A DNA stretch of 5,757 nucleotides from Clostridiales bacterium (lineage in GTDB: Bacteria > Bacillota > Clostridia > Peptostreptococcales > T1SED10-28). A program made the position numbers and the translations under genes. The DNA lies in NCBI GenBank assembly GCA_007134725.1, contig SLKF01000010.1, forward strand, positions 1 to 5,757, written 5' to 3'. Positions within the stretch are counted from its first letter, which is position 1. Every line of letters begins with the position of its first letter. Under the pieces are notes generated by a model, which made no database searches, was not told where the DNA came from, and saw nothing but the letters and a program-made list of their open reading frames with translations. Positions 1 to 3,983 of this stretch are shown one piece after another.

Positions 1-2
1 AT

Positions 3-662
3 ATAAGTTTTTCGGTTTTTTTCTTTGGTCTGCTGCTGGGTCTTCTCTGGGGAGTACCGAAGGGGATTTTGGATCGGAAAAAGGCCCATAAAAAAGGGAC
101 TTTTAAAACACTGCAAAAAATCCTTCCTTTTTCTCTGCCGGAGATTCTGGTGGTGCTCAGTATTCAGATGCTTGGGGCTTATCTGTACCGAAATCAATGG
201 TCCCCTATACCCCATGCAGGGTATAGTAGTTGGCTGAATATGATCTATCCCATATTGGCAATTTCTGTGCTTCCCGGTGCCTTAATCGCAAAAACCACAG
301 CGGAAGCCATACAGGAAATGGCCAAACAGCCTTATATTCTAGTGGCCAGGGGAAAAGGTTGCAGTCCTTACCGCTTACTGCGAGTCCATTATTTACGGGG
401 AATCCTGTTGGAAATTCTAGGCGCTTTTCCGACGATTCTGGTCATGATGTTCTCCAGTCTGGTGATTATTGAACGAATGTTTTATTTTCCCGGGCTGACC
501 TATTATTTAGTGGAGTTCTATACAAATTCAATGGGGAACGTTCATCGAGCGGGTATCGGTTTTACCCTGTTTATTGTAGCCCTGGGCGTTTTTTATTTCA
601 TCATTTTTCATGTTGCGGAATTTATGAAGTCCTGGGCGCTACCCAATAGAGAAAAATTGTAA
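3..662 (+). CDS. ABC transporter inner-membrane permease, DppB/OppB-like, 5' end cut by the window edge
   Basis: The frame is open from the left edge, so this is the C-terminal 219 residues of a protein whose family is normally about 300-340 residues. It resembles the BPD_transp_1 permeases of peptide/nickel-type ABC importers, which form the membrane channel with a second permease and two ATPases. What I see: several hydrophobic segments (visible residues 1-20, about 45-62, 80-95, 130-150, 185-205) and a cytoplasmic EAA-type loop at about 101-120, with an EA pair followed by ARGKGCS, where the family usually has ARAKGLS. After it comes the family-typical FPGLTYYLVEF (usually WPGLGxLLVxA). 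The usual C-terminal DPR motif is replaced by ALPNREKL, so the sequence is divergent. No DppC-like partner follows: the next genes are on the other strand, so any partners must lie upstream. Substrate unknown. The family call is fairly firm, the substrate class is inference. Confidence 0.8.
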   Translation: MSFSVFFFGLLLGLLWGVPKGILDRKKAHKKGTFKTLQKILPFSLPEILVVLSIQMLGAYLYRNQWSPIPHAGYSSWLNMIYPILAISVLPGALIAKTTAEAIQEMAKQPYILVARGKGCSPYRLLRVHYLRGILLEILGAFPTILVMMFSSLVIIERMFYFPGLTYYLVEFYTNSMGNVHRAGIGFTLFIVALGVFYFIIFHVAEFMKSWALPNREKL

Positions 663-686
663 ATTTTCAAAGAGCTTACGGAGAAA

Positions 687-723
687 AAAACCTTCTGAGA
701 AGTGTGAACTCCTAGAAGGTTTT
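687..723 (-). terminator. Intrinsic terminator of the first rubredoxin gene
   Basis: A 10-bp perfect stem, AAAACCTTCT paired with AGAAGGTTTT, encloses a loop with a further small agt/act pairing. On the minus strand the stem runs into seven T's, the form of a Rho-independent terminator, 27 bp after the rubredoxin stop. The plus strand has only TTTT after the stem, so it may also weakly end the permease transcript arriving from the left, which has no other visible terminator. Confidence 0.85.
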
Positions 724-749
724 AACGTGCCTTTGTTTATTATAGGATA

Positions 750-911
750 TTATTCTTCGGGCTCAAACATACTTTTGTCTACGCCACATTCGGGACATAC
801 CCAATCTTCCGGTAAATCATCAAATGAAGTTCCGGGATCAATTCCTGCATCCGGATCTCCAACCTTCGGATCGTAAACATAAGAACATGCCAGACATACA
901 TATCTTTGCAT
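750..911 (-). CDS. Rubredoxin, copy 1 (divergent iron site)
   Basis: Rubredoxin is a cytoplasmic one-electron carrier with a single Fe(Cys)4 centre. In anaerobes it typically feeds oxygen- or peroxide-reducing enzymes and other redox partners. The protein has 53 residues, the usual size, with both cysteine knuckles: C6-L-A-C9 and C39-P-E-C42-G. Between them are the family signatures [14 protein letters not shown] and LPEDW. It differs from copy 2 at 8 of 53 residues. Four of these lie at or next to the metal knuckles: L7, A8, S10 in place of the almost invariant Gly of the first knuckle, and E41 in place of a hydrophobic residue. The ATG at 911 follows AAAGGGGG with good spacing. It has its own upstream region and terminator and so is probably transcribed alone. 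The family is certain; that its redox potential differs from copy 2 is inference. Confidence 0.95.
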   Translation of the reverse strand: MQRYVCLACSYVYDPKVGDPDAGIDPGTSFDDLPEDWVCPECGVDKSMFEPEE

Positions 912-921
912 AGTACATTTC

Positions 922-985
922 CCCCTTTCAGTGTATTAAATGCTAACAATACTAGGTATACCCACTAGAATAAGCTACTAAACAA
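922..985 (-). promoter_or_regulatory. Conserved promoter/leader block of rubredoxin copy 1
   Basis: This block matches 1234-1297 upstream of copy 2 at 62 of 64 positions. Reading on the minus strand it holds TTGTTTAGT, then CTAGTGGGTATACCTAGT with the 8-bp palindrome GGTATACC at its centre, then an AT-rich stretch leading to the ribosome binding site. TTGTTT may be the -35 element with GTATAC (18-bp spacer) as a weak -10, or TATTGT may be the -10. I cannot decide between them. The palindrome would then sit at the -10 or in the spacer, which suits an operator. No known regulator motif is recognised. Confidence 0.6.
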
Positions 986-999
986 TCAACTGCCAAAAA

Positions 1000-1036
1000 A
1001 AAACCTTCTAAGAAGTGTAGACTCTTAGAAGGTTTT
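1000..1036 (-). terminator. Intrinsic terminator of the second rubredoxin gene
   Basis: A perfect 14-bp stem, AAAACCTTCTAAGA with TCTTAGAAGGTTTT, followed on the minus strand by a run of nine T's. It lies 27 bp past the stop of rubredoxin copy 2 and is homologous to the terminator at 687-723, exactly 313 bp away. It should prevent read-through from copy 2 into copy 1, so the two genes are separate transcription units. Confidence 0.9.
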
Positions 1037-1062
1037 AACTTGCCTCTTTCAATTACTTGCTA

Positions 1063-1224
1063 TTATTCTTCAGGCTCAAACATGGTTTTGTCGACGCCGC
1101 AAACTGGACATACCCAATCTTCCGGTAAATCGTCAAAAGAAGTTCCTGGATCAATCCCTGCATCCGGATCGCCAACCTCCGGATCATAAATATAACCACA
1201 TGGTACACATACATATTTCTGCAT
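1063..1224 (-). CDS. Rubredoxin, copy 2 (canonical)
   Basis: This is a 53-residue rubredoxin, a small cytoplasmic Fe(Cys)4 electron carrier. It carries C6-V-P-C9-G-Y and C39-P-V-C42-G with the usual [19 protein letters not shown] and GVDK segments. It keeps the standard residues around the iron: Gly10 in the first knuckle and hydrophobic Val41 in the second. It is therefore the better match to the family and probably keeps the ancestral function, while copy 1 has drifted. The coding sequences differ at 23 of 162 bases (86% identical), with both silent and replacement changes. The ATG at 1224 follows AAAGGGG on the minus strand. The gene is flanked by its own conserved upstream block and its own strong terminator. 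No redox partner gene (rubrerythrin, flavodiiron protein, NAD-dependent reductase) is present in the window. Confidence 0.96.
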   Translation of the reverse strand: MQKYVCVPCGYIYDPEVGDPDAGIDPGTSFDDLPEDWVCPVCGVDKTMFEPEE

Positions 1225-1233
1225 AGTTCATTT

Positions 1234-1297
1234 CCCCTTTCAGTGTATTAAATGCTAACAATACTAGGTATACCCACTAGAATAACCCACTAAACAA
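1234..1297 (-). promoter_or_regulatory. Conserved promoter/leader block of rubredoxin copy 2
   Basis: Second copy of the block at 922-985, with two mismatches in 64 bases. It contains the same GGTATACC palindrome and the same TTGTTT element. Upstream of it the two copies diverge into an A-rich tract. A short degenerate echo of the block's outer edge (AATAGGCTACTAAAA) recurs at about 1308-1323 and may be a trace of the duplication junction. Confidence 0.6.
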
Positions 1298-1323
1298 AAA
1301 AAAATTAAAATAGGCTACTAAAA

Positions 1324-1351
1324 CCATCGAAAGTAAAATTTTCTTTGATGG
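1324..1351. other. Imperfect hairpin upstream of the yczE-like promoter
   Basis: CCATC and GATGG form the base of a stem, continued by AAAG/CTTT after a bulged G, with an A/T-rich loop. On the minus strand it is followed only by TTTTAG, so it would be a weak terminator, and no minus-strand gene ends here. It sits just before the -35 element of the next gene. Its function is unknown. Confidence 0.35.
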
Positions 1352-1354
1352 AAG

Positions 1355-1382
1355 TTGAAATCTTTCGGGAACATGATATAAT
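1355..1382 (+). promoter_or_regulatory. Promoter of the YczE-like gene
   Basis: TTGAAA at 1355-1360 and a perfect TATAAT at 1377-1382, separated by 16 bp, with an extended -10 TGA just before the hexamer. Transcription should start near 1389, giving a leader of about 127 nt. Apart from an AT-only inverted repeat (TTTTATTA at 1431-1438, TAATAAAA at 1451-1458), I see no known riboswitch or terminator in that leader. Confidence 0.85.
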
Positions 1383-1515
1383 AAAGATGTATTATTTCGG
1401 AGCTCTAAAGAAAACCCTGGAATACTTAGATTTTATTAGAAAACAGGAAATAATAAAACGCAAATAATATAGCCCTGATAATAAAAGTAATTAGAAGTAG
1501 AAAGAAGGGAAAACA

Positions 1516-2214
1516 ATGACAAAAGCCGCAAGGATTACGATTAAAGATGTGTTACTTAAAAGTCCGAACTTGTTTTTAGGATTTATGTTTTTTGCTGTGG
1601 GAATCCTCCTTACCCGGGACGCAGGACTGGGCATGGCTCCCTGGGGAGTTTTTCATGTGGGACTATCAAACTATTTTCCCATCACCATGGGACAAGCCAC
1701 ACAGTTGATGGGGCTCTTAATTTTAACCGTCGCCTTTTTGCTAGGACAAATTCCGGGACTGGCCAGTATTATGAATATGGTTTTTATCGGTATGTTTATT
1801 GATATTTTAGATGCCTTAGTAAACATTCCCACTCCGGAGCATCTGCTGGTATCCATTGCCATGATTTTAGTCGGTGTGTTTTTTATCGGTTGGGGAACCT
1901 ACTTTTATCTACGGGTGGAACTGGGAGCCGGTCCCAGAGACGGTTTGATGGAAGGGCTGGTACGAAAAACCAAACGGCCCATATGGCTTATTCGAGGCAT
2001 TATTGAAGGCTCCGCCTTATTTCTTGGTTTTTTAATGGGAGGTCCCGTGGGTTTAGGTACGATATTAATCGCTTTAACCTTGGGATTCTCCGTGGAATTT
2101 GCCTTTAACGTAGGGGGATATCACTCCAGTACTGCCCGCCATATCAATTTAAAAGAATTGTGGGGAAAGTATCAAGGGGTCGAGACGCCTCTTCCATATA
2201 AACAAAATGGTTAA
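1516..2214 (+). CDS. YczE/YyaS/YitT-family integral membrane protein
   Basis: A 232-residue polytopic membrane protein of a family common in Firmicutes whose biochemical role is not settled; B. subtilis YczE has been tied to secondary-metabolite production. About six hydrophobic segments are visible, near residues 17-34, 61-78, 82-103, 109-132, 156-175 and 178-198, with a short basic N-terminus and a polar C-terminal tail. Recognisable family signatures are the GLGMAPWGVF stretch after the first segment (37-46) and GAGPRDGLMEGL (137-148), followed by a basic loop and the GGPVGLGT run (175-182). The ATG at 1516 follows AGAAGGGA at good spacing. It has its own promoter and a strong downstream terminator, so it is probably monocistronic. 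The flanking genes give no functional clue. The family call is firm; substrate or activity cannot be stated. Confidence 0.88.
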   Translation: MTKAARITIKDVLLKSPNLFLGFMFFAVGILLTRDAGLGMAPWGVFHVGLSNYFPITMGQATQLMGLLILTVAFLLGQIPGLASIMNMVFIGMFIDILDALVNIPTPEHLLVSIAMILVGVFFIGWGTYFYLRVELGAGPRDGLMEGLVRKTKRPIWLIRGIIEGSALFLGFLMGGPVGLGTILIALTLGFSVEFAFNVGGYHSSTARHINLKELWGKYQGVETPLPYKQNG

Positions 2215-2241
2215 CCGGAAGTAAGAAGGAAATTGGTAGAA

Positions 2242-2278
2242 GAAGAAAAAGCAATAATGAAGAAAAAGCAATAATGAA
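2242..2278. repeat. 17-bp tandem repeat between the YczE-like gene and its terminator
   Basis: The 17-bp unit GAAGAAAAAGCAATAAT occurs at 2242-2258 and again, exactly, at 2259-2275, followed by three bases of a third copy. It is noncoding and lies in the 3' untranslated region. It looks like a recent slippage duplication. Confidence 0.85.
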
Positions 2279-2283
2279 CATAA

Positions 2284-2315
2284 AAAAGACCTGAGAATTT
2301 ATTCTCAGGTCTTTT
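2284..2315. terminator. Bidirectional intrinsic terminator between the convergent yczE-like gene and pyrBI
   Basis: A perfect 15-bp inverted repeat, AAAAGACCTGAGAAT and ATTCTCAGGTCTTTT, with a two-base centre. The plus strand ends in TTTTA, and the minus strand runs into six T's. It serves the YczE-like gene (stop 69 bp before) and pyrBI (pyrI stop about 80 bp away). The 2316-2394 gap between it and pyrI holds only an AAAAGCTTTT palindrome (2324-2333) and an 8-bp direct repeat TTTTAGCG (2312, 2331); I see no gene there. Confidence 0.93.
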
Positions 2316-2394
2316 AGCGCGGGAAAAGCTTTTTAGCGATCTCCAGGATTTTTCTGTTTTTTGCGTTATGCGTAAAGGGGATAGGATAAAGCTT

Positions 2395-2823
2395 CTACAA
2401 CTTATATTCCGTCAGCTCTTCGCAGTAATGACAACGATATTGGATTTTTCCGTTTTCCACCCGGGTAAACTTCGGTACCGCATAATCGTCCACAGTAGTT
2501 ACGCAGCGGGGGTTTTTACACTGAAAAAGACCGGTGACTTCTTTGGGAATTTCCAGACTTTGTTTCGAGACGATTTTTTCATCCTCGATGATATTGACCG
2601 TAGCATTAGGATCAATGAGGCCCAGCATGGTAAAATCGATATCCACATTATCCTGGATTTTAATGATGTCCTTTTGCCCCAGCTTTTGGCTTGAAACATT
2701 GATCAAAAGCACCACGGGGTAATTTACCTTGGCAAGATTGAGTTTTTCGAAAATTTTAATGCCGTTTCCCTTTGAGATATGATCAATTACGATTCCTTTT
2801 TGAATTCCTGTTACCTTAAGCAT
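2395..2823 (-). CDS. pyrI: Aspartate carbamoyltransferase regulatory chain
   Basis: PyrI is the regulatory subunit that joins PyrB trimers into the allosteric holoenzyme and binds nucleotide effectors (CTP, ATP, UTP) in the cytoplasm. The product is 142 residues, slightly shorter than the approximately 153 of E. coli. The N-terminal effector domain keeps VIDHI (D14, H15), KDIIKI (K55) and a Lys at 87, matching the E. coli nucleotide-contact residues Asp19, His20, Lys60 and Lys94. The C-terminal zinc domain has C102-KNPR-C107 and C131-HY-C134, the four zinc ligands that hold the PyrB interface. Its ATG overlaps the end of pyrB by 8 bases. It is preceded by GGAGGTG inside the pyrB coding sequence, so the two are translationally coupled and likely made in equal amounts. 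A bidirectional terminator follows, and no further pyr genes are attached. Confidence 0.96.
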   Translation of the reverse strand: MLKVTGIQKGIVIDHISKGNGIKIFEKLNLAKVNYPVVLLINVSSQKLGQKDIIKIQDNVDIDFTMLGLIDPNATVNIIEDEKIVSKQSLEIPKEVTGLFQCKNPRCVTTVDDYAVPKFTRVENGKIQYRCHYCEELTEYKL

Positions 2824-3751
2824 TATCCGCCACCTCCAACAAAATTGAAATTAAGGCCATTCGAACATACACACCAAAGGCTGCCTGTTCAAAATACTTT
2901 GCCCGGGGGTCATGATCCACATCATAATGGATTTCATTGACCCTGGGCAGGGGATGCATGACCATTAAATCCGACTTTGCGTCGGAAAGTTTATCTCTTG
3001 TAAGAATATAGCTGTCTTTCAGCCGAATGTATTCCTCTTCGTTTAAAAAACGTTCCTTTTGAATTCGGGTCATATACAGGATATCCGCCTCTTCAATGCA
3101 GTCATCCAAATCCGTATATTCGGTGATGGACACATCATAGGTATCCAATAGATAATCTTTCAGGTGTTTGGGAATTTTAAGCTCCGGAGGTGAAATCAGA
3201 TAAAAGGAAATGTTCTCGAAACGACTGAGGGTTTTCAGTAAGGAGTGTACGGTTCGACCAAATAATAAGTCTCCGCAGATGGCAATTTTCAAGTTGCTGA
3301 TATGGCCTTTGAAATGTTTGATGGCAATAAGGTCTGTTAAAGTCTGGGTAGGATGTTGATGCCCTCCGTCACCACCGTTGATTACCGGCACCGTAGCGTA
3401 TTCGGAAGCCAGTTTAGGCGCTCCCTCCATAGGATGACGCATCACTAAAGCATCACAGTAATCATCCAGAACGCGAACGGTATCTGCGAGACTTTCTCCT
3501 TTTTTAACGGCAGAGGTATTGGCATCGGAAAATCCGAGGACCTTTCCTCCAAGACGTAACATAGCGGATTCAAAACTAAGGCGGGTACGGGTGCTGGGTT
3601 CATAAAACAGGGTGCCAAGGATTTTTCCTTCGCAAAGACGGGCGTAGGGTGCGGGGTTCTTGTGGATTTTCAGACCGAGATCGATCACCCGGTTGATTTC
3701 CTCCACGGTAAAGTCGTTGGGGTCTACTAGATGTTTGACAGTTTTATTCAT
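2816..3751 (-). CDS. pyrB: Aspartate carbamoyltransferase catalytic chain
   Basis: PyrB joins carbamoyl phosphate and L-aspartate to give N-carbamoyl-L-aspartate, the committed step of UMP synthesis. The 311-residue length matches E. coli PyrB (about 310). Carbamoyl-phosphate-site residues are visible: S53-TRTR57, R105, H133-P-T-Q136 and the HPLPR loop (266-270). The 80s loop has S80 and K84, which reach into the neighbouring subunit's active site. Aspartate-site residues R166, R229 and Q231 are in place. YFEQAAFGVYVRMAL near the C-terminus is also typical. The ATG at 3751 has a strong AGGGAGG ribosome binding site. The gene is first in a two-gene operon with pyrI and should form the regulated holoenzyme. 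Control appears to act at the leader by a PyrR-type RNA hairpin and Shine-Dalgarno masking, in addition to allostery. No residue is missing and nothing suggests a pseudogene. Confidence 0.98.
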   Translation of the reverse strand: MNKTVKHLVDPNDFTVEEINRVIDLGLKIHKNPAPYARLCEGKILGTLFYEPSTRTRLSFESAMLRLGGKVLGFSDANTSAVKKGESLADTVRVLDDYCDALVMRHPMEGAPKLASEYATVPVINGGDGGHQHPTQTLTDLIAIKHFKGHISNLKIAICGDLLFGRTVHSLLKTLSRFENISFYLISPPELKIPKHLKDYLLDTYDVSITEYTDLDDCIEEADILYMTRIQKERFLNEEEYIRLKDSYILTRDKLSDAKSDLMVMHPLPRVNEIHYDVDHDPRAKYFEQAAFGVYVRMALISILLEVADNA

Positions 3752-3758
3752 TATTATT

Positions 3759-3822
3759 CCTCCCTTTGAAGTTGTTTAGGGAGCTGAACTCCCTTTTTAG
3801 TCTCTCAGGACTAAATTAAAGG
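3759..3822 (-). promoter_or_regulatory. PyrR-binding leader element with alternative Shine-Dalgarno-masking hairpins
   Basis: On the minus strand, AGTCCTGAGAGACT (3812-3799) matches the PyrR RNA consensus ARUCCNGNGAGGYU at 13 of 14 positions. It forms a 7-bp stem (TTTAGTC/GACTAAA) around the CNGNGA hexaloop. Beyond a 3-nt bulge (UAA) on the 5' side, CCTT (3822-3819) can pair with AAGG (3795-3792). Those bases overlap AGGGAG (3794-3789), which pairs with CTCCCT (3783-3778) over a 5-nt loop. The same CTCCCT can instead pair with AGGGAG of the real Shine-Dalgarno (3765-3760). There is no T-run after either hairpin, so it is not an intrinsic terminator. The PyrR consensus is established knowledge; the translational switch is my inference. 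Confidence 0.78.
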
Positions 3823-3836
3823 CTTGCGTTTCTAAA

Positions 3837-3865
3837 AATATAACAGATCTGAAAAGGTCTGTCAA
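3837..3865 (-). promoter_or_regulatory. pyrBI promoter
   Basis: On the minus strand, a perfect TTGACA (3865-3860), a 17-bp spacer and TATATT (3842-3837). The start site is predicted near 3830, giving a leader of about 80 nt that begins just before the PyrR element. The spacer contains the 8-bp palindrome CAGATCTG (3844-3851), which may be chance or an operator. Confidence 0.9.
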
Positions 3866-3893
3866 TGAAATAATTCCTTGTTCAAAAGAATTG

Positions 3894-3902
3894 TGATATT
3901 AT
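3894..3902 (+). promoter_or_regulatory. Probable extended -10 promoter of the diguanylate cyclase gene
   Basis: TGA followed by TATTAT at 3897-3902 is a good extended -10. The -35 region at the right distance (TTCCTT at 3874-3879) is poor. Transcription would start near 3909. The promoter is back to back with that of pyrBI, the two -35 regions lying within about 10 bp of each other. Confidence 0.5.
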
Positions 3903-3929
3903 GGAATAAGTAGAAAATTTCTAAAATTA

Positions 3930-3951
3930 GGTTTGCAAGTGGATGCAAGCC
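3930..3951 (+). other. Hairpin in the 5' leader of the diguanylate cyclase gene
   Basis: GGTTTGCA and TGCAAGCC pair over 8 bp (one T.G wobble in RNA) around a 6-nt loop AGTGGA. It lies between the predicted start site and the ribosome binding site at 3971-3978. It is not followed by a T-run. Possible roles are transcript stability or binding of a regulator; I see no complete riboswitch. Confidence 0.55.
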
Positions 3952-3983
3952 ATGGGTTTAAATATGATATAGGAGAGGCTGCT

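Larger units (their letters stand above)
687..1297 (-). repeat. Tandem duplication of a promoter-rubredoxin-terminator unit
   Basis: Two head-to-tail units, 687-985 and 1000-1297, share terminator, gene and upstream block in the same order. Corresponding landmarks (terminator start, stop codon, start codon) are 313 bp apart; the upstream block is 312 bp apart because the C-run in the ribosome binding site is one base shorter in copy 2. No target-site duplications or transposase accompany it, so a local tandem gene duplication is the simplest origin. Confidence 0.9.

Noticed and set aside
25..472. Two overlapping plus-strand frames at 25-237 and 230-472
   Set aside because: They are out-of-frame shadows of the ABC permease, with composition unlike any protein family.
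687..1297. The repeated terminator and promoter blocks as arms of a mobile element or CRISPR repeats
   Set aside because: The repeats flank and include a complete rubredoxin gene in each unit, with no transposase, terminal inverted repeats or regular spacers; a tandem gene duplication accounts for them.
1387..1467. A 26-codon reading frame (starting MYYFGALKK) in the leader of the YczE-like gene, a possible regulatory peptide
   Set aside because: Its ATG lies two bases before the predicted transcription start and has no ribosome binding site.
2368..2694. A 108-codon plus-strand reading frame
   Set aside because: It runs antisense through pyrI, whose zinc cysteines and effector residues make it the real gene; the plus-strand translation matches no family I recognise.
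3778..3794. The AGGGAG/CTCCCT hairpin as an intrinsic terminator of a pyr attenuator
   Set aside because: The minus strand continues with AAACAAC rather than a U-run, and the 6-bp stem is short; Shine-Dalgarno masking explains it better.
3933..3983. A 17-codon N-terminal extension of the cyclase from a TTG start
   Set aside because: No ribosome binding site precedes the TTG, the region forms a leader hairpin, and the ATG at 3984 has a strong AGGAGAGG upstream.
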